Origin: Peptoniphilus catoniae
Lineage (GTDB): Bacteria > Bacillota > Clostridia > Tissierellales > Peptoniphilaceae
NCBI RefSeq assembly: GCF_901447155.2
Contig: NZ_LR588418.1
Coordinates: forward strand, 34,926 to 98,925
DNA: 64,000 nucleotides
Direction: 5' to 3'
Made by a program: the position numbers and the translations under genes. Below are positions 16,884-25,834 of this stretch, piece by piece. The first letter of the stretch is position 1; every line of letters starts with the position of its first letter. Under the pieces are notes generated by a model, which searched no databases, was not told the DNA's origin, and worked only from the letters and a program-made list of their open reading frames with translations.

Positions 16884-16902
16884 GATTATAAATAATAAAA
16901 GA

Positions 16903-16930
16903 GAGGAGCCTTTAATATAGGCTTCTTTTT
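16903..16930 (+). terminator. Terminator after pyk
   Basis: GGAGCCT pairs with AGGCTTC (one G-U pair), a seven-base loop, then TTTTTTAT. It ends the dnaE-pfkA-pyk operon. Confidence 0.8.
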
Positions 16931-17213
16931 TATGGAGAAAATAATCTTATAGGATAAATGTAAATAAAATTTTAAAATAGCTATATTTTTTATTAAAAGT
17001 AAACTAAAATATAGGATATAGGTGTAACTTAAAAATAAGAGGACAATTTTTAATAAATAGAGATAAAAGGCAATTTTATTTTATTAGGATAAGTATATTT
17101 TTAATGAGAATAATCCCTTATAAGTATATACTATGTATAATGTGTGTGTAATAAAAGTCTATTGCTTTTATTATGCAGTTTGGTTTTAACTCCATTTTTT
17201 CAAGGAGGGTGTA
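16931..17213 (+). promoter_or_regulatory. AT-rich upstream region of the rbs operon
   Basis: There is no gene here. A perfect TATAAT lies at 17136-17141, with no good -35 at 17 bp (CCCTTA-like), so an activator or an alternative spacing may be involved. The palindrome AGTATATACT (17123-17132) sits just before the -10 and could be an operator. A leader hairpin AATAAAAG/CTTTTATT (17150-17172) follows. RBS CAAGGAGGGTG. I see no convincing catabolite-response element. Confidence 0.45.
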
Positions 17214-18125
17214 ATGAAAATAATAGTGGCAGGCAGTATAAACATGGACCTGGTTGTAAGGTCGGAGGAAATTCCAAAGCCCGGCGAAACTGTTCCCGGA
17301 AAAGATTTTACTACTATACCTGGAGGCAAGGGAGCCAATCAAGCGGCTGCTATAGCAAAGCTTGGAGGAAGCTGTGTTTTTTTAGGTAAGGTTGGAAATG
17401 ACGACTTCGGCACAAGTGTCCTTGAATCAATGAAGGCCTCGGGAATTAACGTTGACCTTGTGGAAAAGGAAAAGACTTCAACAGGAGTTTCAATTATAAA
17501 TGTAGATGCAAGAGGCAACAACAATATAGTTTTTGTTGCAGGGGCAAATGCCTTAGTTGATGAGGCCTATATTAACAGGCACATAAATGCCTTTAAAGAT
17601 GCTTCTATGGTTGTTATGCAAAATGAAATTCCCAAGGAAACTATAAGACACATTTTAAAGGTCACAAGGGACATGAATATTATCAGACTTCTTAATCCGG
17701 CTCCGGCTATGGACATAGAAGATGATATGTTAAAAGAGATAGATATACTTATACCTAATGAGCACGAACTTGCAAGGCTTTCAAAGGTAACAATAGATTC
17801 TAAGGAGTCAGTAAGGGCTGCGGCAGGTCTGCTTTTAGACAGGGGACTTGGAAGAATAATAGTTACCCTTGGTGAACATGGAGCCTTTTATAAGGATAAG
17901 GAAAAGGAAAAGTTTTACACAGCCTATAAGGCGAATATAGTTGACACTACAGCTGCAGGGGACAGTTTTATAGGAGGATTTTGCAATAGCTTTGTTGAAT
18001 CCGGGGACATAGATAAGTCTATAGATTTCGGACAAAAAACCGCAGCTATAGCTATAGGAAGATTCGGAGCTCAAACATCAATCCCTAGCAGGGAAGAAGT
18101 GCTTAATTTTAAACCGGAGGACTGA
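17214..18125 (+). CDS. rbsK: Ribokinase
   Basis: 303 aa of the PfkB family. It has the N-terminal signature VAGSINMDLVVRSEEIPKPGET and GGKGANQAAA (ribose binding), and the C-terminal DTTAAGDSFIGGF with the catalytic Asp. It phosphorylates ribose to ribose 5-phosphate. It opens an operon of five rbs genes; the next gene starts 1 bp after its stop. It feeds the pentose phosphate pathway together with rpiB at 34 kb. Confidence 0.93.
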   Translation: MKIIVAGSINMDLVVRSEEIPKPGETVPGKDFTTIPGGKGANQAAAIAKLGGSCVFLGKVGNDDFGTSVLESMKASGINVDLVEKEKTSTGVSIINVDARGNNNIVFVAGANALVDEAYINRHINAFKDASMVVMQNEIPKETIRHILKVTRDMNIIRLLNPAPAMDIEDDMLKEIDILIPNEHELARLSKVTIDSKESVRAAAGLLLDRGLGRIIVTLGEHGAFYKDKEKEKFYTAYKANIVDTTAAGDSFIGGFCNSFVESGDIDKSIDFGQKTAAIAIGRFGAQTSIPSREEVLNFKPED

Positions 18126-18126
18126 T

Positions 18127-19647
18127 ATGGAAGCTAAATTAAAAGAACCTCTTTTAAAAATGGAAAACATCAGTAAAAGTTTTCCGGGAGTCAAGGCTCT
18201 GGACAAGGTAAGCCTAAATGTCTATGCCGGTGAAGTAATGGCTCTTTTGGGAGAGAACGGAGCAGGTAAAAGCACCCTTATGAAAATTCTTTCAGGGTCT
18301 TATAAGGCTGATGAAGGCAAAATCATTTTAAGGGGAGAGGAAATAAATGTAGACTCACCCTTAGACGCCACTAAAAAAGGCATATCAATTATTCATCAGG
18401 AGTTAAATTTGCTTCCCCACATGTCGGTATATGAAAATGTATTTTTAGGCAGGGAGCTTACAGGCTCCATGGGAATGCTTAAAAAGTCCCAAATGATTAA
18501 AGAAACTGAAAAGGTCATTAAAAGGCTTAATATTAATATAGACCCTAAGATAGATGCCGGACTTTTGTCCATTGCTCAACAACAAATGGTTGAAATTGCC
18601 AAGGCTTTGTCTATAAATGCAGATATAATAATTTTAGATGAACCTACCGACACCCTTACAACTAAGGAGTCGGATGTGCTTTTTAATATAATTAGAGAGC
18701 TGAAGGCTCAGGGCAAGGGACTAATTTTTATTTCCCACAAGCTTGAAGAGGTTTTTGAAATATGCGACAGGGTAACGGTATTTCGTGACGGAAAGCTTAT
18801 AGGAGAGGAAGAAGTCAGTCAAGTAGATGAGGATAAAATAATTACCATGATGGTAGGCAGAAGCCTTGATGAACAATTTCCTCATATAGATGTGCCGGGA
18901 GAAGAAGTCTTTCGCGTGGAGGGCTTAAATAACAAATATATTAAAAATATTTCCTTTGGAGTTAACAGGGGAGAGATTTTAGGTATATCAGGCTTAGTAG
19001 GGGCAGGTCGTACTGAACTTGCCAAGACTATTTTCGGGCATTATCCCTTGGATTCAGGTAGAATTTACCTTGAAGGCGAAGAAATAAGGGTCAAATCTCC
19101 AAGAGAGGCTTTAAGTAAGGGAATAGTTTATGTATCAGAGGACAGAAAGGGAGAAAGCCTTGTAATTCAAATGAATGTTATGGAAAACATCACTCTTTCC
19201 GCCTTGGATAAATTTAAAAGAGTTCTGGCTATAAACAAAAAGCTTGAAAAAGAAGCAAGTGAAGACTATGTAAAAAAAATCAGAATAAAAACTCCTACAG
19301 TTAGGCAAAGGGTAAAGAATTTAAGTGGAGGCAATCAACAAAAGGTTGCCATTGCAAAATCCCTTTTAACAGATCCCAAGATTCTTATTCTCGATGAGCC
19401 TACAAGGGGAATAGATGTAGGGGCCAAAAAAGAAATTTACGAGCTTTTAAATACTATAAAAGAAGAAGGCAAGGCAATTATCATTATTTCCTCAGACATG
19501 CAGGAAATTTTAGGAATGAGTGACAGGGTAATAGTTATGAACGAAGGTAGACAAAAGGCAATAATTAAAAGAGAAGAGGTTACCCAGGAAAAGATTATGA
19601 GCTATATTATGAAAGTGGAGGAAACAGAAAATGAATTTGAAAAATAA
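18127..19647 (+). CDS. rbsA: Ribose ABC transporter ATP-binding protein
   Basis: 506 aa with two fused ABC cassettes, the normal sugar-ABC (RbsA/MglA) layout. Cassette 1: Walker A GENGAGKST and Walker B ILDEPTDTL; the second residue run differs from the usual DEPTAAL. Cassette 2: a degenerate Walker A GLVGAGRTE, ABC signature LSGGNQQK and Walker B ILDEPTRGID. It powers ribose import through RbsC. The last 17 bp overlap rbsC. Confidence 0.93.
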   Translation: MEAKLKEPLLKMENISKSFPGVKALDKVSLNVYAGEVMALLGENGAGKSTLMKILSGSYKADEGKIILRGEEINVDSPLDATKKGISIIHQELNLLPHMSVYENVFLGRELTGSMGMLKKSQMIKETEKVIKRLNINIDPKIDAGLLSIAQQQMVEIAKALSINADIIILDEPTDTLTTKESDVLFNIIRELKAQGKGLIFISHKLEEVFEICDRVTVFRDGKLIGEEEVSQVDEDKIITMMVGRSLDEQFPHIDVPGEEVFRVEGLNNKYIKNISFGVNRGEILGISGLVGAGRTELAKTIFGHYPLDSGRIYLEGEEIRVKSPREALSKGIVYVSEDRKGESLVIQMNVMENITLSALDKFKRVLAINKKLEKEASEDYVKKIRIKTPTVRQRVKNLSGGNQQKVAIAKSLLTDPKILILDEPTRGIDVGAKKEIYELLNTIKEEGKAIIIISSDMQEILGMSDRVIVMNEGRQKAIIKREEVTQEKIMSYIMKVEETENEFEK

Positions 19648-20575
19648 GGATTTATTAAATAAAGCCCGCCCTGTAATAGGACTTATAATTTTTTCAATAG
19701 CTATAAGTTTTATAAGCGACAGATTTTTAACAGTAAATAACTTGTTTAACGTCTTTAGACAAACCTCTATTAATGCAATAATAGCAATAGGTATGACCTT
19801 TGTAATCCTTACATCGGGAATAGATTTGTCAGTAGGATCTATACTTGCCTTTTCAAGTGCAGTGGCAGCCTATATGCTTTCAAGCGGCTATAATATATGG
19901 CTGGTTATATTTGTAGCTTTAGGCATAGGACTTTTAGCCGGTACAATTAACGGACTTTTTATAACTAAGGGAAATATACAACCCTTTATAGCTACTCTTG
20001 CCATGATGCAGCTTTTAAGAGGAGCGACTCTTGTTTTTCTAAATGGAAAGCCTATAGCAGTACCTGCCAAGAATGTATCACCGGTTTTTAAATTTATAGG
20101 AAGGGGAAATCTTTTCGGTATTCACGTTCCTATACTTATTACAATTATAGTCTTTATAATAGCTTATTTGCTTCTTAACTTTACCAAATTCGGAAGATAT
20201 ATATATGCAGTTGGAGGCAATGAAGAATCCTCCATGCTTTCAGGAATTAATACCCACAAGGTAAAAATAAGCGCCTATGCCATAAGCGGACTTATGTCAG
20301 CCCTTGTAGGACTAATAGTAATATCAAGACTTTCATCAGCCCAACCTACAGCAGGAGAAGGTTATGAAATGGATGCCATAGCAGCAGTGGTACTTGGAGG
20401 AACAACTCTTTCAGGAGGCCAAGGTTCAATAATAGGTACCCTTATAGGTGCCTTGATAATAGGAATTTTAAACAATGCTCTAAACCTTATGAACGTTCAA
20501 TCCTACTACCAAATGATTGCCAAAGCAATAGTAATAATTATTGCAGTATTACTTGACAGAAAGAAGTCAAACTAG
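19631..20575 (+). CDS. rbsC: Ribose ABC transporter permease
   Basis: 314 aa, very hydrophobic, with about eight to ten membrane helices. It carries family motifs such as NAIIAIGMTFVILTSGIDLS and AAVVLGGTTLSGGQGSIIGT. It forms the membrane channel for ribose with RbsA and RbsB. ATG inside the end of rbsA indicates translational coupling. Confidence 0.93.
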   Translation: MNLKNKDLLNKARPVIGLIIFSIAISFISDRFLTVNNLFNVFRQTSINAIIAIGMTFVILTSGIDLSVGSILAFSSAVAAYMLSSGYNIWLVIFVALGIGLLAGTINGLFITKGNIQPFIATLAMMQLLRGATLVFLNGKPIAVPAKNVSPVFKFIGRGNLFGIHVPILITIIVFIIAYLLLNFTKFGRYIYAVGGNEESSMLSGINTHKVKISAYAISGLMSALVGLIVISRLSSAQPTAGEGYEMDAIAAVVLGGTTLSGGQGSIIGTLIGALIIGILNNALNLMNVQSYYQMIAKAIVIIIAVLLDRKKSN

Positions 20576-20584
20576 GAGGTAATT

Positions 20585-20983
20585 ATGAAAAAACAGGGAA
20601 TTTTGCAAGGGGAAATATCAAAAATCATAGCTGAATCAGCACACACCGATTTAATAATGATAGGTGATGCAGGTATGCCTGTACCTGAAGGTGTTAAATT
20701 TATAGATTTAGCCGTAAAAGAAGGTGTACCGGGATTTTTAGATGTTCTTGAAAAAGTTCTTGAAGAGTTATACATAGAAGAAGCAGTTATAGATGTGGAG
20801 CTTAAAGACTTAAATCCGGATTATAGAAAAAAAATTTTAAGTCTTATAGATGAAAAGGTTCCGGTAAAGGAAATTCCTCATGAGGATCTTAAAAAAATGT
20901 CAAAATCCTGTATAGCTGCAATTAGAACAGGGGAGTTTACACCCTATTCAAATATTATTTTAAAATCCGGAGTTGTGTTTTAG
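20585..20983 (+). CDS. rbsD: D-ribose pyranase
   Basis: 132 aa. The start MKKQGILQGEISKIIAESAH and the motif DLIMIGDAGMPVP are typical of RbsD, which interconverts pyranose and furanose ribose so that RbsK can act. His20 and Asp28-type residues are present. RBS AGGAGGTAATT. Placing rbsD between rbsC and rbsB differs from the Bacillus order RKDACB. Confidence 0.93.
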   Translation: MKKQGILQGEISKIIAESAHTDLIMIGDAGMPVPEGVKFIDLAVKEGVPGFLDVLEKVLEELYIEEAVIDVELKDLNPDYRKKILSLIDEKVPVKEIPHEDLKKMSKSCIAAIRTGEFTPYSNIILKSGVVF

Positions 20984-21030
20984 TTATTAACCCGGCAAAG
21001 TCGGGAGAAATAAAAGGAGGAATATATTAA
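20984..21030 (+). promoter_or_regulatory. Intercistronic hairpin between rbsD and rbsB
   Basis: CCCGGC AAA GTCGGG is a 6-bp GC-rich stem without a U-run, just before RBS AAAGGAGGA. Such hairpins often protect a downstream mRNA segment, allowing higher expression of the binding protein than of the membrane parts (inference). Confidence 0.5.
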
Positions 21031-21975
21031 ATGAAGAAGATTATTGCAACATTATTAGTGGTAGTTTTAGGACTTTCACTTGTAGCTTGCGGGGGCGACA
21101 AAAAAGCAAATGCTCCTAGCGAAAACACAGGAGAAAAAGAAACCACAGAAGCATCAGCAGAAGGTAAGACAGTAGGTTTTGTTATTTCAACTCAAACAAA
21201 TCCTTTCTTTGTAACTCTTAAAGAAGGCGCTGAAAAGAAAGCTAAGGAACTTGGAGTTGAACTTATAGTTTTGGATTCACAAGACGATTCAGCTAAGGCT
21301 GCATCAAATATGGAAGACTTAATTACAAGAGGAGTTGACCTTATTATAGTTAACCCTACAGACTCAGATGCCATTGTACCAAGTGTTGAAGCTGCAAACG
21401 AAGCAGGTATTCCTGTAATAACAGTAGACAGAGTTTCCAACGGCGGAGAGGTTGTAACATCAGTTGCATCAGATAACGTTGCAGGCGGAAAAATGGCAGG
21501 ACAATTTATAATTGATAAGCTTGGCGGAAAAGGTAAAGTTGTTGAACTTGAAGGTATTTCAGGAGCCAATTCAGCTATAGAAAGAGGCCAAGGATTTAAC
21601 GAAGCTATAGAAGGTAGCGACATAGAAGTAGTTGCAAAACAAACAGCAGACTATGATAGAGTAAAGGGTCTTGAAGTAATGGAAAACATTCTTCAATCAC
21701 AAGCTGAAATAGACGCTGTATTTGCTCACAACGACGAAATGGCATTAGGTGCTCTTGAAGCTATTAAAGCCAGCGGTAGAGATATGATTGTAGTAGGCTT
21801 TGACGCTACAGATGATGCAGTAGCATCAGTAGAAGCGGGAGAACTTGCAGCAACAATAGCTCAACAACCGGGACTTATGGGAGAAAAGGCAATAGAAGCA
21901 GCAATTTCAGTTATTAATGGAGAAACTGTTGAATCAAGTATCCCTGTAGACTTACAACTAGTTGAAAAGAAATAA
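21031..21975 (+). CDS. rbsB: Ribose ABC transporter substrate-binding lipoprotein
   Basis: 314 aa. Lipoprotein signal peptide with lipobox LVAC (Cys20), then a Glu/Thr-rich linker and a Peripla_BP_4 fold (GFVISTQTNPFFVTLKEGAE, VDLIIVNPTDSDAIVP, VFAHNDEMALGALEA). It is anchored outside the membrane and delivers ribose to RbsAC. Last gene of the operon, followed by a terminator. Confidence 0.93.
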   Translation: MKKIIATLLVVVLGLSLVACGGDKKANAPSENTGEKETTEASAEGKTVGFVISTQTNPFFVTLKEGAEKKAKELGVELIVLDSQDDSAKAASNMEDLITRGVDLIIVNPTDSDAIVPSVEAANEAGIPVITVDRVSNGGEVVTSVASDNVAGGKMAGQFIIDKLGGKGKVVELEGISGANSAIERGQGFNEAIEGSDIEVVAKQTADYDRVKGLEVMENILQSQAEIDAVFAHNDEMALGALEAIKASGRDMIVVGFDATDDAVASVEAGELAATIAQQPGLMGEKAIEAAISVINGETVESSIPVDLQLVEKK

Positions 21976-21981
21976 ATTTTT

Positions 21982-22010
21982 AGGCAGGCTGACTATCAAC
22001 CTGCCTTTTA
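21982..22010 (+). terminator. Terminator of the rbs operon
   Basis: AGGCAGG (21982-21988) pairs with CCTGCCT (22000-22006), then TTTTAAATT. Confidence 0.85.
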
Positions 22011-22142
22011 AATTAGAAACCTATTTTAGAAGAAGAAAAGCACGGATTATTAAGGTACAAACTTATTAAATGTGATATACTTATTTAAGTTTAAGTATGA
22101 ATTTTGCCACAGTAAATTACTTTGTGAAATAATAAATTCATA

Positions 22143-22171
22143 TTGAAAACCTATCTTGCTTGAGATACAAT
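22143..22171 (+). promoter_or_regulatory. Promoter of the 2-hydroxyacid dehydrogenase gene
   Basis: TTGAAA (22143-22148), 17-bp spacer, TACAAT (22166-22171). The stretch 22011-22142 is AT-rich, with no gene seen. Confidence 0.65.
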
Positions 22172-22220
22172 AATCCATGGAAAATTATAAATTATATAAA
22201 ATTTACAAGGAGAGATATTA

Positions 22221-23165
22221 ATGAAAGCTTTAATAGTAGATTATGTTTCCGACATTATTGAAAAGGAACTTAAGGAACTTGGATTTGAAGTAGACAAGGA
22301 AATGCTTCCTACATCTGAAAAACTAGCTGAAATTATTGAACCCTATGACCTATTGGTTATGAGAGTTGACCCATTTATTGATAAAAAAGTACTTGATGCA
22401 GCTAAGAATCTAAAAATGATTGCTGTAGGTTCAACAGGAACAAACCATATTGACCTTGACTATGCAAAAGAAAAGGGAATTGAAGTTCACAACTCACCTG
22501 GACAAAATGCAAACGCAGTTGCAGAGCTTGTATTTTGTAAAGCCCTTGACCTTTACAGAAACTCCTACCAAGCACAATATGAAATTAAGGAAAAAGGAAT
22601 TTGGAACAAGTATAGATGGATAGGTAGAGAACTTAGAAATAAGACTATGGGTATTTTGGGATATGGTGCAATTGGAAGACGTGTTGCTGAAATAGCTCAT
22701 GTATTCCACATGGACGTTATTTCTTACGACCCCTACTTTGACCCTGCAAAGAACCCATTTGATTATGTGAAGTTAACAAGCTTTGAAGAAGTAATAAAGA
22801 ATTCAGACGTTATTACTCTACATCTACCACTAACTCCTGACACTAAGGATATGATTTCAGATAAAGAAATGGAATCAATGAGAGATGGAGCAGTTTTAAT
22901 TAATGCAGCTCGTGGCGGCGTTATCAACGAAGAAGCTCTTTATAAGTACATTAAAAATGGAAAACTTGGCGGAGCAAACCTTGATACCCTTGCAGACGAA
23001 TTAGGAACAGGCGGACTTGATACTCAAGACGTACCTATTTCTTCACCTCTATTTGAACTTGACAGAGTTTATGTTACTCCTCACATTGGTGGATCAACAC
23101 AAGATGCTCAAGATGATATAGGTAGAGTTGTGATAGAAAACGTTAAAAAAGTTTTTAGCCTATAA
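22221..23165 (+). CDS. D-isomer-specific 2-hydroxyacid dehydrogenase (phosphoglycerate dehydrogenase-like)
   Basis: 314 aa. NAD-binding GYGAIGRR, preceded by LRNKTMGILG; catalytic Arg in INAARGGVINEEAL, Glu/Asp in the following segment, and His in TPHIGGSTQDAQDD. The N-terminal substrate part has VGSTGTNHIDLDYA. No ACT domain follows, so feedback by serine is unlikely. TPHIGGST favours SerA-type enzymes (3-phosphoglycerate oxidation) over lactate dehydrogenases. It is a single gene with its own promoter, and codon use is rich in C-ending codons, suggesting strong expression. Exact substrate uncertain. Confidence 0.82.
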   Translation: MKALIVDYVSDIIEKELKELGFEVDKEMLPTSEKLAEIIEPYDLLVMRVDPFIDKKVLDAAKNLKMIAVGSTGTNHIDLDYAKEKGIEVHNSPGQNANAVAELVFCKALDLYRNSYQAQYEIKEKGIWNKYRWIGRELRNKTMGILGYGAIGRRVAEIAHVFHMDVISYDPYFDPAKNPFDYVKLTSFEEVIKNSDVITLHLPLTPDTKDMISDKEMESMRDGAVLINAARGGVINEEALYKYIKNGKLGGANLDTLADELGTGGLDTQDVPISSPLFELDRVYVTPHIGGSTQDAQDDIGRVVIENVKKVFSL

Positions 23166-23189
23166 GAAAAAATAATATAAAAATTAAAA

Positions 23190-23583
23190 AGAGATTTCTC
23201 CTTAGTCATTTCGACAAGCTTATTATCACACCAGCAGTCATTTCGACTTGAGCGAAGCGAGCGGAGAAATCTCTTTTTTTAATGTGAGATCTCTTTCTGC
23301 AGTTGCTTCGCTCCTTTAGTCGAGATGACGGGATTAAATAGACTATGTTCACTTAGTCGAGATGACAGGACTTTTTAATACCCAGTCATTTGGACGGAGG
23401 TTAGTATCACATAAGCAGTCATTTCGACCGAGCGAAGCGAGCGGAGAAATCTCTTTTTTTAATGTGAGATCTCTTTCTGCAGTCGCTCCGCTCCTTTAGT
23501 CGAGATGACAGGCTTAAAAAGTTCATTCACTTAGTCGAGATGACGAGATTAAATAGACTAGGTTGGCTTAGTCGAGATGACTT
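23190..23583. repeat. Tandem duplication (~181 bp) of a palindromic repeat unit
   Basis: Units 23222-23402 and 23403-23583 are about 85-90% alike by eye. Each has a left arm (AGTCATTTCGAC...GGAGAAATCTC), a T-run, a right arm (GAGATCTCTTTCTGCAGT...GAGATGAC) and one or two extra right-arm ends. Each unit can fold into a long hairpin. The region 23166-23666 has no gene otherwise. Confidence 0.8.
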
Positions 23584-23666
23584 GATTGGTCAGTATGGAT
23601 AAAAGGCATAATTTTTTAAAAGCCTCGTATGTGGAAATACATCTGTAGATGCTAACTTAAAATTAG

Positions 23667-24158
23667 TTATTTTTTTCTAATCCATGGTATTATTCTATTT
23701 ACTTCATTTAAATATATTGCATACTCTTTTCCAAATTCATTTTTTAACCATTTTTCTTCTGTGTTTTTCATTAATATTGTTAAGAAAGCCCAGTAAATAA
23801 ATGGTAATATTAATAAAATATAGTTTGCTGTAAGTAATAAAATACCTGTAAATAAAAATATAAATGCTGAATAAACAGGATTTCTCACAATGCTGTAGGC
23901 TCCTGTTGTAATAAGTTTATTCTCTTTAACTTTCTTGTTTATTTTCTGAACTATAACTGCTTGTACCCATAAATATATGCCTAAAAGTATTAATAATATC
24001 CCCGTTATTATAAAGAATATTTTCCCTTTACTTAGTTCTCCTTTATATAGGTATCCTTTAAAATGAAGGCATAACGCTACTATTGTAAGAATTAAACAAG
24101 TAATTACATATAACGGACCAATTCCAAAAACAGGCATTCTAAATTCTTTAGATTTCAT
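23667..24158 (-). CDS. Isoprenylcysteine carboxyl methyltransferase-like membrane protein
   Basis: 163 aa with four to five membrane segments. The conserved second half LITTGAYSIVRNPVYSAF...TEEKWLKNEFGKEYAIYLNEV matches the ICMT/PEMT family (NnrU-like), which uses SAM at a membrane-embedded active site. Bacterial members usually have no known substrate. It is the last gene of a four-gene minus-strand operon, 13 bp after the alpha/beta hydrolase gene. Confidence 0.75.
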   Translation of the reverse strand: MKSKEFRMPVFGIGPLYVITCLILTIVALCLHFKGYLYKGELSKGKIFFIITGILLILLGIYLWVQAVIVQKINKKVKENKLITTGAYSIVRNPVYSAFIFLFTGILLLTANYILLILPFIYWAFLTILMKNTEEKWLKNEFGKEYAIYLNEVNRIIPWIRKK

Positions 24159-24171
24159 TTTATGTCCTTAA

Positions 24172-25110
24172 CTATTTTTTTAACAATTCAATAATTTCAT
24201 CTTGTGCCTTTCTTCCTTCTCTAAAAAATCTCATCAATGGATAACAGTGGCACATTCCCTTGCCAACAATAATTTCATATGGAACATGGTACTTTTCCAT
24301 TGTTTTTTTAAATTCTTCCGCAAAGGCATAAAGACATTCATTTCCCCCATAATAAAAGTAAGTTTTTGGAAAGTCTGAAAAATCTCCATTTGTTCCATCT
24401 AACATATATTCAGGTAAGTCTTCATCTTTCTTTAAGATTTCTCTTGCAGTTTTAAAATAGGTAGGTTCTATCATTATGTCTTTATGGTTAAGGGCATTTA
24501 ATTTTTCCCATACTTCTTTATTTTCATCAAGATTTATATCTGGAAGTCCGCCAGGAGATACTGAAATTATTTTCCCAGCCATTGGTAAAGGTCTGCCTAA
24601 TGCATTATTATGTAAAAAAATTCCAAGAGATAAACAGGCTCCTGATGAAAATCCAAGGACACTTATCTTTTCTGCCTTATAAGTTTCGGTCATTAGCCTA
24701 TAGGTTTCAAAACAAACTTCATAGGTCTTATCCACCTTTACATCTTCTGAACAAAGAGGATAAAATAAAAGCCATACGTCTTTTCCAGTTTTTTCCATTA
24801 TTCTTTCTGATAGGGAAAAGTCTAACCTATCAGGTCCTGTAATCATTCCTCCGCCGAAGAAATATAGCACCGCTCCCTCTGCATGGCTCTTATTTTTTTG
24901 ATATGAAAGGAGCCTGTAACCCATTACGTCTCTTACAATGAGATAGTAATTTTTTCTATTGGCTCTTTTCTTCGCCTTATCTAAATCAAATACCGCCTTG
25001 GCATTTTCTTTCTTTGCATACTCTAGCATCTCTTCTTTATTCTTTAAAAACATTTTTTTAACATTTAAAAGTCTTACTATTCCTGATGCAATTTTATAAA
25101 TTAAACTCAT
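24172..25110 (-). CDS. Alpha/beta hydrolase (hormone-sensitive-lipase-like esterase)
   Basis: 312 aa. Oxyanion motif YFFGGGMITGP in place of the usual HGGG, nucleophile elbow GFSSG (Ser in LGFSSGACLSL), and catalytic His in GMCHCYP near the end. It resembles the Aes/HSL acetyl-esterase family. There is no classical signal peptide, although the N-terminus is hydrophobic-basic. Substrate unknown; its operon partners (two methyltransferase-like proteins and an ATC-hydrolase-like protein) suggest small-molecule modification. Confidence 0.75.
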   Translation of the reverse strand: MSLIYKIASGIVRLLNVKKMFLKNKEEMLEYAKKENAKAVFDLDKAKKRANRKNYYLIVRDVMGYRLLSYQKNKSHAEGAVLYFFGGGMITGPDRLDFSLSERIMEKTGKDVWLLFYPLCSEDVKVDKTYEVCFETYRLMTETYKAEKISVLGFSSGACLSLGIFLHNNALGRPLPMAGKIISVSPGGLPDINLDENKEVWEKLNALNHKDIMIEPTYFKTAREILKKDEDLPEYMLDGTNGDFSDFPKTYFYYGGNECLYAFAEEFKKTMEKYHVPYEIIVGKGMCHCYPLMRFFREGRKAQDEIIELLKK

Positions 25111-25187
25111 TTTGTTTTACTCCATTAAATAACTTATCAATTTCAATTTCTTAAATTAACTCCTAAACCCTATTCTTATAACTTTTT

Positions 25188-25814
25188 TCATTCTCTATCG
25201 CCTGTAATAAAATAATCACAATAATCTGCTCCATTTGCTATGGTACCTTTTCTGTGAAGTACTCCATGTTGAAGACTTATCATAAGCTCATCAAGTTCAC
25301 AAAATAGCGGCATTAATTCAGCTACACCCAGCTTCTTTGTGTAAGCACAAATCGGGCAACGAGTAATTCTGTAATAACAAGCACCCTCATAGGGTTCTCC
25401 CACAAAATCAATCTTAAAGGATGTGGGATAGAGCTTTTCTTTTTCCTCTGTATACCACTTGTAATACTTAAGAATATTTTTCTTATTGGCCTCTTTTCCC
25501 CTTTTAGTATTGAGATTAATCAAGGAAAAATACCAGCTGACAAAATAAAGAGAGCGACGCATCATTTCTTGCACTATTTCAGGAGGAATTTTTTTCTCAC
25601 TTGCTAAATATGGAGCAACAAAGGCAAGGGCGAACATCTCATTGTATGCCATGGGATTATCATTGCCGATATCGTCTGCTTCTTCTATTAGTTTTCGATA
25701 AATTATTTTGCTTTTTTTGATTATTTCTCTAGCATAGTCATGTCCATAATTTTCCAGCAAAACTTTTTTCATAGGATGCTTAAATAAATTGAAATAAAAA
25801 CTGTGATATTTCAT
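25188..25814 (-). CDS. L-2-amino-thiazoline-4-carboxylic acid hydrolase-like protein
   Basis: 208 aa, with the cysteine pattern and tail of the ATC hydrolase family: YYRITRCPICAYTKKLGVAE, followed by LFCELDELM, and near the end ADYCDYFITG. ATC hydrolase opens the thiazoline ring on the way to cysteine in Pseudomonas, but most family members in Clostridia are uncharacterised and lie beside SAM methyltransferases, as here. Gap of 20 bp to the methyltransferase gene. Family moderately sure, function not. Confidence 0.65.
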   Translation of the reverse strand: MKYHSFYFNLFKHPMKKVLLENYGHDYAREIIKKSKIIYRKLIEEADDIGNDNPMAYNEMFALAFVAPYLASEKKIPPEIVQEMMRRSLYFVSWYFSLINLNTKRGKEANKKNILKYYKWYTEEKEKLYPTSFKIDFVGEPYEGACYYRITRCPICAYTKKLGVAELMPLFCELDELMISLQHGVLHRKGTIANGADYCDYFITGDRE

Positions 25815-25834
25815 ATTTTATCCCTTGCCTTTCC

